A program made the position numbers and the translations under genes. Below, piece after piece: positions 1 to 7,961 of a stretch of DNA of 20,935 nucleotides. The notes under the pieces were generated by a model, which saw only the letters and a program-made list of their open reading frames with translations, had not been told where the DNA came from and did not search any database. Within the stretch, counting starts at the first letter, position 1. Each line of letters starts with the position of its first letter. Origin of the DNA: Hypsibius dujardini (taxonomy: Eukaryota > Tardigrada > Eutardigrada > Parachela > Hypsibiidae); NCBI GenBank assembly GCA_001579985.1, contig LRSR01013348.1, positions 1 through 20,935 of the forward strand, read 5' to 3'.

Positions 1-294
1 CTAATAAACTAATAGTGCGACCAGGGCATTGCGGTACACAATTTTTAACGTGTTTATGAAACCGATTATTCTGAGCCAAATGACGTTGGTCTGGGAACAC
101 ACGTTGAACTACCAGAACCTCCACATGTTAAACAACATCAGCGGTCAGGGGATAACTGGACGGTTGAGTATATCACTGATTACTGTAGCTCAGCTCGTAG
201 ATCATCGATAGAGATTTCAATTTTGAAACTAGGAAGATTAGCGGTTTCGAACTTGCCCCATAATTGCCTCGAACAACCAACTTTGAATGTGTAG

Positions 295-505
295 CACACT
301 GGTAATATTCTCGGTGGAACGACTCCTCTGCACGATGAAGCCGCTCCGCTTCCTCAACATGTTCACCGTTAAGCGGGCGCTCCTCTTCGAACTCGGGATC
401 GCGAGCCTGTCGGGGCTCGTCAACTCCATCACCCTGGTCCTTTATTATAGCGAAGGCTTAAAAACGCTGATAGTCATCTGGTACGAGGCGACGCTTAAAC
501 TAGAC
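295..505 (+). CDS. Receptor copy A, exon 3 (TM3 end, TM4)
   Basis: This exon is 211 bp, the same length as the matching exon of copy B. The acceptor is TGTAG before 295 and the donor is GTAAGC at 506. One base completes the serine codon split by the preceding intron, and the exon ends in phase 0 after LKLD. It carries VERLLCTMKPLR. Confidence 0.85.
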
Positions 506-2554
506 GTAAGCTACGGCTTATTTCACAACTTGCTACGAAGTGTCAGTCCTCCTTTCCAGCCAGGCCTTTTCCAGCCACTATCATTGAAAGGGAAGTAGAG
601 CTTCGATTAAGATCACAATTAACCCTTTGTAAAACTGTCTCACTCCAAATTCCTTTTGAAATCGATTGACATTAACCAAATATTGTTTGAACATGAGGGC
701 GCGGAGCTAGGCGTATTTTTCAAAGATGGCTTTCACTTAAAGCGCATTCTTCCCAAACCGATCTAGGTTCCGGCCCCTGAGGTTCGGCCCCCTGAGTCCT
801 GAAAAATATTTTGATCACGCCAATCCCTTCCAAATTAGATTGTGGGTGAATAGTGTTAAAAAAAGCCTATTTGATTCCATAGACAAATGTTCAAACAATG
901 CTAGTGGCAGGAATTAGGGTTGAAAAGGAGTGTCTGGAAATAGCTCACGAAGGAATGCTCGCTGCTTGTCGCTTCTTCTGAAGCACGTTGAAGGTATCAT
1001 TCAAAAGCCACGCAGTTGCGCTGTCGGCTGATACTGAAAGATAGGGCTCAGCAGTCGAATCGTTCACACATGTTGCAAACTTAACAAGCTCCTCCTCTCA
1101 ATTTGATGTCAATGAGAAACCTCTGCTTGATTGAACGATTTTCGCGCTTGAAACTGCCGAAACTTCATTGCCTCGGTCAAGCGCCGTGCGGGAGGAGCAC
1201 CGAGGCACGCTGCCCCCCCCCTTGAATTCCGATTGTGCCAAGGCGCGTACTAAAAAAACGCCAGAGGCACAGAGGCACGGGTAAAAGACACGTGCATCGT
1301 AACACCATTTTCCTTAAAATTGTCGTAAAAAAGTTAAATTGGGCCGAGCCTCGAAAACGATTTTTGTTTTAGAAACCTTGGTGCTCAGGCACGCGTTTTG
1401 GTAGTCGGTGCCCCCTTCTGGCTGCCCACCTCCGCACGGCACTGGCCTCGGTTGGTTATCGATTGCAATCGTTCAATCAACCAAAGACCGGGCGAATGGG
1501 AAGCAACCTGACGGCCTCAAGCTTGGCCCGTTCAAGAGAGGACAATCGACGGTGTGAGATGTGACGTACGTGGACACCATGGCCAAATCACATATCGGTG
1601 GCTCCATAGGCACGAGTGGTCATGCAGCGGCGAATGCGGAAAAGAACAAGACTGAGAAGTACGGGCATATCATCGACCGGGTGCTTGCATTCCGTTGGGT
1701 TCGAAACCTTCGGACCGTGGAGACCGGAAGCCAGAACGCTCGTCACCGATATTGCCAACCGGGGGAACAGCAAACGGAAGAGAAGCGTTCTTTAGAGTAT
1801 TTAAGACAACGAATTACTATTGAAATTCAGAAAGGAAATGCGTCTTGTGTACTAGACATTCATCCTTATACACGTGGGCTGGATGAAATCCTTTTTGGTT
1901 CAGAATAGGCGGCAAGTAGCAAGCATTCTCTTGGCAGTACTCGGTCTCTTCGTGAAGATAAAATGGTTTCACTACTAACGATGGAATCCGTTCGCTGTGC
2001 AGTTATCTCAGCTGGGGCTTATTTTCAGTGTGCACGCATCGTCTGTACTTGGCTAATTTTGATGGTGACCAACATCACCCTAATGAGGTTACTATCGACG
2101 CTAGCTGAGGCTCGACAGTCCCTGGTGGCGAATCGAGGTAACGGATCACCGTCCTCGAGCAGCGGATTGGAGACTGGCGCTAGCACTATTCTCTTGCTCT
2201 GCTCCGCGCTCATTTATTCAGCCGCTCAGTTTCCTTGGATGATCTACCAGGTTTTGACTCAACTGGAGTGTAAGTTCAGCGTCTCTTATCGCCAGTTCGC
2301 TCGCTGAATGCCCTGTCATTCGTACTGTAGTACCGCCGGTGTGTTGGATACAATTAAGCAAGCGGACCACCGTTTTATGCTTCATATTTGCCGCGTTGTT
2401 ATCACTCTTCGGATACGCCGTTGATTTCTACGTCTACTACATCTTTTCCGCAAGCTTCAGACGCCAGATGAACTCGCTGTGCGCTAGATCTGCCCGACAT
2501 GCACGTGGCCATGCCGTACACTCGGCCATCACCCACACCACCACTGCGATTTAG
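295..2554 (+). CDS. Divergent class A-like GPCR, tandem copy A (3' part: TM3 to C-terminus)
   Basis: This is the 3' part of a seven-transmembrane receptor. Visible exons are 295-505, 2029-2269 and 2331-2554 (stop TAG). They align exon for exon with copies B and C further right, so exons 1 and 2 (N-terminus to TM3 start) should lie left of the window. Introns are 1523 bp (506-2028) and 61 bp (2270-2330), both GT-AG, in phases 0 and 1. The frame is open throughout. The end of TM3 reads FSVERLLCT where DRY is expected, TM6 keeps a proline (SAAQFPWMIY), and TM7 reads GYAVDFYVYY in place of NPxxY, followed by the basic helix-8 start SFRRQ. The third cytoplasmic loop is Ser/Gly-rich. Ligand is unknown; a peptide-receptor-like fold in the plasma membrane is inferred. 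Whether the gene is intact upstream cannot be seen. Confidence 0.85.
506..2028 (+). other. Intron 3 of receptor copy A, with a foldback element
   Basis: A 1.5 kb intron. It holds the inverted-repeat element at 1127-1480 and a 115-codon open frame at 1561-1908 that resembles nothing I recognise and is probably chance. I see no other structure. Confidence 0.7.
1127..1480. mobile_element. Foldback / MITE-like element in intron 3 of receptor copy A
   Basis: A perfect 14-bp terminal inverted repeat, TTGATTGAACGATT at 1127-1140 and its complement at 1467-1480, encloses 354 bp. A second inverted pair lies inside it: GCCGTGCGGGAGG at 1183-1195 against CCTCCGCACGGC at 1429-1440, one gap. The centre holds C-runs and AGGCAC repeats. 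No clear target duplication and no coding capacity are visible, so the superfamily is not assigned. Confidence 0.55.
2029..2269 (+). CDS. Receptor copy A, exon 4 (TM5, loop 3, TM6)
   Basis: This exon is 241 bp. The acceptor is TTTTCAG at 2022-2028 and the donor is GTAAGT at 2270. TM5 contains CTWLILMVTNITLMRLL, a Ser/Gly-rich loop follows, and TM6 contains LLLCSALIYSAAQFPW. Phase 0 in, phase 1 out. Confidence 0.85.
2331..2554 (+). CDS. Receptor copy A, exon 5 (TM7, C-tail)
   Basis: The acceptor is TGTAG ending at 2330 and the stop TAG is at 2552-2554. The split codon gives Leu followed by PPVCWIQL, with a Cys conserved in all three copies just before TM7. The C-tail is short and rich in Thr, His and Ala. 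Confidence 0.85.
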
Positions 2555-2799
2555 TGCGCCATGGGTTGCCTTGAGGCGGAATTAACTGTGATACATGTAC
2601 GGTAAATTTAAACGTTTTTTTATTTTTTGCGTTTTGGAATTATCTCTTTATTTTTGCGTAGTTTTTATCGCTCGGTATATTGCGGTAAAGCAGTTTGGTC
2701 TCACCAGGAATTATTTTCAGGAAGGGGATACTCCGATGTTTTTCTCAACCCTCTACTGCTTTCTTAGAGTGCTTTATTTATGATGACTCACGAGCTATT

Positions 2800-3004
2800 T
2801 ACGAGGGGCACTCCAAAAGTCTTAGCACTCCATCATTTAGTTTGTTTATTACTTCCTTCTAGGTCTTTGGCCGTAATCCAACAAAACTTTCAGAAATAAT
2901 ATAGAACTTGCTGATGTAAATACACGCAATATCAGAATTGGAACGCACCCTCTAGTCGCGATTTAAATGACCGCGTGCCAAGACTTTTGGAGTCCCCCCT
3001 CGTA
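2800..3004. mobile_element. Mariner-type MITE with TA target duplication
   Basis: The left end, ACGAGGGGCACTCCAAAAGT followed by CTTAGCAC (2801-2828), is matched on the other strand by the right end (2976-3003), with CTCCAAAAGTCTT in common and a few mismatches elsewhere. TA dinucleotides at 2800-2801 and 3003-3004 fit the TA duplication of Tc1/mariner elements. About 200 bp long with no transposase, so non-autonomous. The end sequence resembles known mariner ends; family assignment is by pattern only. Confidence 0.7.
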
Positions 3005-3203
3005 TCTCGCCGGTGCTGCTGCAAGAACTTTTTGGCGAAATGTGAAAGCTTAAAAAACATGAGCAGATTCTTATAACTATACCCCGTGTTCACAATGAAA
3101 ATGAAAAGTTTTAGAGACATTCCAAGTTGACACTACGTTGCACCACTCTCCTACTCCAATTCTGTGTGGAATAATCTCCGTCAGCAACAGCGGTTTGTGT
3201 GGT

Positions 3204-3288
3204 CAGGGGCGGAGCCACGATAAGTTTCAAATCGCCAAAATCAGCATTTTCGGCCACGATAAAGAAATGGCCCTTACGTCTGCCACTG
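3204..3288. repeat. Possible hAT-like mini-element remnant
   Basis: CAGGGGCGGA at the left is matched, with two mismatches, by the complement of TCTGCCACTG at the right (8 of 10). Such ends recall hAT termini, and GCCACGATAA is repeated inside (about 3213 and 3253). Flanks show no 8-bp duplication, so this is tentative. Confidence 0.25.
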
Positions 3289-3942
3289 ATCTTCTAACAA
3301 CTTTCTGCTGATGTCACTTGATTTCACATGAAATTTCGATATGGAGTTACGATTTTAGTATATTAAATACGAGTGTAGCAATACACACTGCTAAACCCAC
3401 GGACCACCCCTCACCGTATTATGGTCTGGTTTCGGATGATTTTTAACAATTTACTCGTATTTTGCCAAGACTTACCGCGACTTTGGCTTACAACCGCTTG
3501 CGATAAAATTCGCATGGATCGCCTCCTTCGATCGTCGTTGGCAAATTGTCCGAAATAATTTGTGTTCTGCAAAAGTTTCCTTGAAAAAGATGCAATCGGA
3601 TCTCATTTAATGCCTCCCCCTGACTCACCACCGGCGAGATAGCTTTCCCCCCAATCTCCTTTTCCCTTTGCTTTCTGTTATGAAATCTCGCCTGCGATTG
3701 CAAACTAATTCCGCAAGCCTTGACGGCAGAAAGATACTACATTTTTTCGCCGGCACTACAAATGTCCATCGTTTGTTGCAATGTTGACAGCATTTCTCGG
3801 ATGTATTTTGAACATTTTACCGCGTCACAGTTAATGAGTTACTGAGTTATTGAATTACTTTTCATTTTATTTTTAGTAATAATACAATCAAGGATCTTGA
3901 TCAGTTCGAAAGACTTTTCTTGATCACACAAAAAGCAGCTAG

Positions 3943-4029
3943 AAATGGTGATCGTTTGCCATAGTGATGGTTGCGTTTTTCAAGCCAAATATCCTTGTCA
4001 CATGAAAGGGCACTCTGCCAGTCACACAG
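3943..4029 (+). CDS. Zinc-finger exon 1 (finger 1)
   Basis: The acceptor AGCAGCTAG ends at 3942 and the donor GTAAGT starts at 4030. The peptide includes VCHSDGCVFQAKYPC and HMKGHSASHTG: Cys-x4-Cys-x12-His-x3-His, then the TG of a TGEKP linker completed by the next exon. Finger position 4, usually Phe, is Ala, and position 10, usually Leu, is Met. If the first exon is elsewhere, the linker before this finger would be EMVIV. The ATG at 3945 could also be a start. Confidence 0.7.
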
Positions 4030-4833
4030 GTAAGTAAACGAATTCCAGATAGTAATATCACAAATTACGCCGGTATTTGTACGAGAAGTTCGGAATATTC
4101 TCTATGCCTCGGCTTTTCCGGGTCTCTGGCAATTGCTGGATTCAATAATCCCTGATCAATACATCCAAAGATCGTGAGTATATTTTGATGACGCGGGCTA
4201 CTTTATAAATTCAATTTCAATTCAATCGACATGAGTAGAAAAGCCGGGTTGGGTTGGGGCGGAGTTGCAGGTCTTTTCTGACATCAGACCCGCAAGTTTC
4301 CGGTCCCCATGCGATAACAGCTTAGGCTACAAGTTCCCACCTCCCGCTCCCTTTCCCCTTTTTGTCCCCCCCCCCCCATCTTGATTTTACGAGTGCTGAC
4401 CAAGGTCCCTAGTCACTATAAAAAACTGAATAATTTTAGTAGGCCCAATGGTTCTTCAATCTTTAAATGTAAAAACCTCGAGATTTGGAAAGTAGTCGAA
4501 TAAATGATGTGGTCATAACCAGAGGCTCGTTTAAGGTGCTTACAGGTCGGAACCAGGACCCCTCACGGTAGGGCCAAGGGGTGGGCAAAGGGGCAAAATG
4601 TGTTTTTTCCAACCTTGAAAAGCAACTCTTTTCTTATGTCAGTCGATTGCGATTAAATTACAGATCGGATTGGCATCAAAAAAATGGGCTTCCCATCTTT
4701 TGATGAATTTGGCAATGACTGGCATTGCCAATGGCCGAAATAAGCCAGGAAAATGGGCGACTAGGAGTGCAGACTGTTATCATGGGGGTTATTTCCATGC
4801 GCAATATTGTTTTCTCTGATTCTGTTTGTCCAG
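4030..4833 (+). other. Intron 1 of the zinc-finger gene
   Basis: An 804-bp intron. It contains a C13 run near 4366-4378 and, at 4529-4597, a copy of the repeat end also found in receptor copy B intron 4. Nothing coding is recognised. Confidence 0.6.
4529..4597 (+). repeat. Solo end of a dispersed foldback repeat
   Basis: CGGAACCAGGACCCCT at its core is identical to the left end of the element at 10209, and the flanking bases match with scattered differences. No partner inverted end is seen to its right before 4833, so it is a fragment or a solo terminal repeat. Confidence 0.5.
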
Positions 4834-4923
4834 GTGAAAAGCCGTTCGCTTGCAGAGAACCAGGCTGCACGTTCACTTGCGGGAAATTCAGCGGGCTGAG
4901 ATCCCACCGATATTCACATATCG
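4834..4923 (+). CDS. Zinc-finger exon 2 (finger 2)
   Basis: The acceptor TTTGTCCAG ends at 4833 and the donor GTAAGG starts at 4924. The exon completes the canonical TGEKPF linker, then reads CREPGCTFTC and GLRSHRYSH: C-x4-C-x12-H-x3-H. Length is 90 bp, phase 1 at both ends. Confidence 0.8.
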
Positions 4924-5118
4924 GTAAGGTGTCGAAAGAAGACGGCACAAAGACACTGGCCGATCTAATTTAAAAATTGACAATTACTGCTACTAGTACT
5001 GATAACTAAATAAAGTGTGCAGCTGGACCTGTGTGAATCACGTCTTGATAAAATCGTGACACGTTATTCGGCATTGAAACCTGGAGGGTTTTACAGTTAT
5101 TTGTGTATGTCGTTGCAG

Positions 5119-6018
5119 AAAGCAGACCGAATCGGTGTACGTACGAGTAGGGATGGCATCAAATGTCAAATTCAAATTCAAATCAAATCAAATCAAATCA
5201 AATTGAAGTTCGTTTTGATTTGAAATTCATCTGATTTGATTTTGATTTTATTTTCAGCATTTTTCGACCAATTTTTGGCCTAAAAACGGCTCAACCTCGA
5301 TCTTTTTGTAAAATTTTAGTAATTTTCCAAATTTCCTAATTCAGAATGTCCATAGTAGTTTATGTTCTAAAGTTTCCGTTTTAAACGTTCCTCATTCAGA
5401 ATGTTCATAAAAACTCTCGAGCTATTCGGAGTCATTTCGTCCCCGCAACTCGATGAGCCTGATGACGCAATCTTTTCCATTTCTGACATTCCCTAAAATG
5501 TAACTGGGAATTCTGCCACGCATTCATTAACCTAACTTAATACTTATGAAGTATGAACGAGGATAAAATTGCATCCTCGAAAAAACATTTGCACTTGTGT
5601 AGTGCAGGTTTTTCGTAGTCTTTACCTAGAAAATAAATAATAAAAAAGGTAAATATCCCACCTGAATTCAAACTAATAAGTTTTATACGTAAAACTGAAC
5701 CCTAGTCTGAATAATTGTTCTCCTCGAATACATACTAATCGCGCTAAAATTATTGCAAAAAAAAACATGCCAGAAAGTACTAGTACGAAGTCAACGAAAT
5801 TTTCAAAGTACCGTCAAATCAAAATCAAATCAAAATCAAATCAAAATCGAATCAAAATCAAATCAAAATCAAATGATTTCAAATTCAAATCAAATCAAGA
5901 TCAAATCAAATCAAATCGGTCGTTTTGTCATTTGATGCCATCCCTACGTTTGAGGGATGCTCATTTGCTGCAAAAAGGCTATCAGGATTGCTCACACATC
6001 TTCGACAGATCCACTCCG
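5119..6018 (+). pseudogene. Zinc-finger exon 3 (finger 3) split by a hAT-like insertion
   Basis: The left piece, 5119-5147 (acceptor CGTTGCAG), encodes ESRPNRCTYE. The right piece, 5955-6018 (donor GTATGC at 6019), encodes GCSFAAKRLSG and LLTHLRQIHS. Read together without the element and one duplication copy they give C-x4-C-x12-H-x4-H with a 7-residue linker to finger 2, matching the neighbours in spacing and phase. The first Cys is only on the left piece; in the right-hand frame Pro stands in its place. The element begins with TAG, which is in frame. No GT-AG pair at the borders removes it and keeps the frame. Confidence 0.75.
5148..5946. mobile_element. hAT-like MITE inserted in a zinc-finger exon
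   Basis: Ends are TAGGGATGGCATCAAATG at 5148 and its complement CATTTGATGCCATCCCTA ending at 5946. The flanking 8-mers CGTACGAG (5140-5147) and CGTTTGAG (5947-5954) match at 6 of 8 positions, as expected for an aged 8-bp hAT duplication. About 799 bp. Both subterminal regions are built from AAATC/AAAATC pentamer-hexamer repeats on both strands. No transposase frame is present, so it is non-autonomous. Confidence 0.8.
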
Positions 6019-6105
6019 GTATGCCGTGGTGAAGTGGCATTTCGCGCGCGTAGACGTTTCCGTAATTGTATGGTAGCAATATTTTCGACTACTCCTTTCA
6101 CACAG

Positions 6106-6230
6106 AAAAGACCTTCCAGTGCGGTTTCCCAGACTGTACGTGGAAGTTTGTTACGGCATCCCAATTGGCTGACCACATGCACACCCATAGCTATAAGTGC
6201 CCTTTTACAGTTGCAATTATATACGACACA
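6106..6230 (+). CDS. Zinc-finger exon 4 (finger 4)
   Basis: The acceptor TTTCACACAG ends at 6105. The peptide starts EKTFQCGFPDC, then TWKFVTASQLADHMHTH: C-x4-C-x12-H-x3-H with the usual Phe and Leu core residues in place. The exon continues with SYKCPF, possibly the start of another finger. The first plausible donor is GTAAGG at 6231; the open frame itself runs to a TAG at 6315-6317. The 3' boundary is therefore uncertain. Confidence 0.7.
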
Positions 6231-6377
6231 GTAAGGGAATTCAAAGCTACAAGTCAAGCTCGGACTGCGCCTTCGCTTGCTTTATCCGCTATGTATCTGA
6301 CAGTGAGTCTAGTCTAGCATATGTGTATATATGTGCATATGTGTCCCTGTATGCGTCTCTCTCTGTTCCTGTTTTTA

Positions 6378-6428
<51 letters not shown>

Positions 6429-7692
6429 GCCCATTTTTGCTACGAATGAGTGTTTTGGGTAACCTGAGAAGTGCCTGCATCCTCCCCACCCATATTTATG
6501 GTTTCATCGACAGTATCCCCTACTCTAATAGTGTTGCAATAGAAAAATTGAATTACTTAATAATGTTTCGGTTTGGAGATTGAACCTGCCTACAGTAACA
6601 AATTTCAAGGACCAGAATCTTGCATTTGTCAAGCATCCAGTTTTGGTGAACCAAAGTACTGAACTACTACAGGCAGCTTGAATTAGTCCCGAAAAAGGAA
6701 TAGGCAGACCAAATTCTGATCTCTTCTCCAAAAGTTAAAAATATAATATATAAATAAAAGATAAAAAAAGTTGTGATGAACGAGTTTGAACAAGTGATCA
6801 GCCAAGGCTGTCGAGGAAAATCGATCAGTGAACTTCGGAAATTCGCTGATCGCATTTGGCTGAGCGGTAAGGCACTCTGGCTGTCAACAATCGAAAAATG
6901 GGAATAGACCAATCACAAGCCTTGACTTTGACGCACATGACTCAACATTTGGCTTGCTCACAGATAAGCCTGCTGAGCAAGCCTGCTACCTTTTCTGATA
7001 CCTTTTTTGACAGACTGTTTTTACACATTTTATTAACCGCCGCACTGTCTCTGTTGTTACACATTAGTAACTCCACAACCGTGTATTAATCACTTTTCGC
7101 CGTAAGACCGGCTCCCAGAGTCGGCAGAAAATTTTATCGACTGCCTCGTGGGTTTTCAATATTACGGCTTGAGCAGTGGTGCTATGCGCCCTAATAAATC
7201 GACTTTGCGGGCTTGTCACTCAAACACGGACACTTTTCTACAAACAATTCCCTTATTTCTCGTTCAACTTCCCGCCGCCTCACCAAGCCTTTTGTCGTTG
7301 CGTCTTATTAGCCACTTGTCACTCTGTGCATCAAGTGTCCACCTCTCGGTCAAGCCTTCCGTTATAAGAATGTACAAGTACAAGCCTTTCAATTCACAAT
7401 CACAATAATCGCTAGAGGGCTCAGTGATAAAACTGCTTCTCNTTAAAATATTCTTAGCGTCAGGCTTTCAGGCGAGGCCATACCGTACCAAAATACGTCG
7501 GTCTTGATGGTGAAGGGAATTTTTTCTCTATACCATATTTCTTACTTTGCTGATAATGCAGCTTTTTAACCGAATTTCTCGAGATTCAGTGTGATAACTC
7601 TCATTCGAACTGGAGTTGAAGCCAAATGAGCTGTATGCTAACACAATATTCGACATCTCCGGGTCGACAATTTTCCTCTTTCAACAGCTCAA
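6231..7692. other. Intergenic region between the zinc-finger gene and receptor copy B
   Basis: The only clear feature is the microsatellite at 6378-6429. Several short open frames show no recognisable domain. A single unknown base lies at 7442. Part of this stretch may be zinc-finger 3' sequence or the 5' UTR and promoter of receptor copy B, but I see no TATA box or initiator I would defend. Confidence 0.5.
6378..6429 (+). repeat. (TCTG)13 microsatellite
   Basis: Thirteen uninterrupted TCTG units, preceded by a degenerate TG/TA and TC-rich tract from about 6318. Confidence 0.97.
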
Positions 7693-7961
7693 ATGGCCAA
7701 CGATTCCCTCACTCTCCACATTAATAACGCCAGCCTCAATGAAACCGACCGATTCAACTGCAATTGGCCGGCAGAACAGGAATTCCTCTCGACTTGGGAT
7801 CACTTTCCCGAACTCTGGGTAACGTTAATTTTTTGGCCTGTTATCGTCCTTCTGGGCACAATCGGCAGTGTGATAATCTTCGCTGTTCAAATGCGGGAAC
7901 GGAAGAAAACTCCGACCAACGTCTATCTCGCGGTTATGTCCGTGTCAAGCATCTTCATCAT
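7693..7961 (+). CDS. Receptor copy B, exon 1 (N-terminus, TM1, TM2 start)
   Basis: The ATG at 7693 aligns with the ATG at 11821 of copy C. The donor is GTAAGA at 7962, which turns the Met codon ATG into a split codon (AT|G). The conserved pre-TM1 block is CNWPAEQEF. Confidence 0.85.

Larger units (their letters stand above)
2555..3942. other. Intergenic region between receptor copy A and the zinc-finger gene
   Basis: About 1.4 kb of AT-rich DNA with no convincing coding frame. It contains the mariner-type element at 2800-3004 and a possible 85-bp hAT-like remnant at 3204-3288. No poly(A) signal AATAAA is seen in the first 200 bp after the receptor stop. Confidence 0.6.
3943..6230 (+). pseudogene. 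C2H2 zinc-finger gene, one finger per exon, exon 3 interrupted by a transposon
   Basis: At least four C2H2 fingers lie on separate exons: 3943-4029, 4834-4923, 5119-5147 plus 5955-6018 (split), and from 6106. Each is C-x4-C-x12-H-x3/4-H, and the introns between fingers are all in phase 1 within the linker. The C-x4-C spacing and irregular linkers recall TFIIIA-like proteins, but this is not enough to name the gene. The function would be nucleic-acid binding in the nucleus. The hAT-like insertion at 5148-5946 puts a TAG stop straight after the codons for CTYE in finger 3, so this allele should make at most a two-finger product. It may be a pseudogene or an insertion allele. First and last exons are not identified. 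The ends given are those of the visible finger exons, the last one ending at a candidate donor. Confidence 0.6.

Noticed and set aside
1561-1908. 115-codon open frame in receptor copy A intron 3
   Set aside because: No recognisable domain, and it lies inside a well-defined intron; treated as chance.
5165-5935. AAATC-rich tracts as a CRISPR array or stand-alone satellite
   Set aside because: They are subterminal parts of the element at 5148-5946, irregular in spacing and without unique spacers.
5136-5960. The hAT-like element acting as an intron (introner-like)
   Set aside because: The left duplication contains GT and the right ends in AG, but the GT-AG combinations at the borders shift the finger frame or drop the first Cys.
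6241-6302. Fifth zinc finger (YKSSSDCAFACFIRY) before a GTGAGT donor
   Set aside because: No first Cys at the right spacing and no His pair follows, so it is only a weak echo of a finger.
6859-6895. tRNA-like A box (TGGCTGAGCGGTAAGGC)
   Set aside because: No B box, no acceptor stem and no cloverleaf can be drawn downstream.
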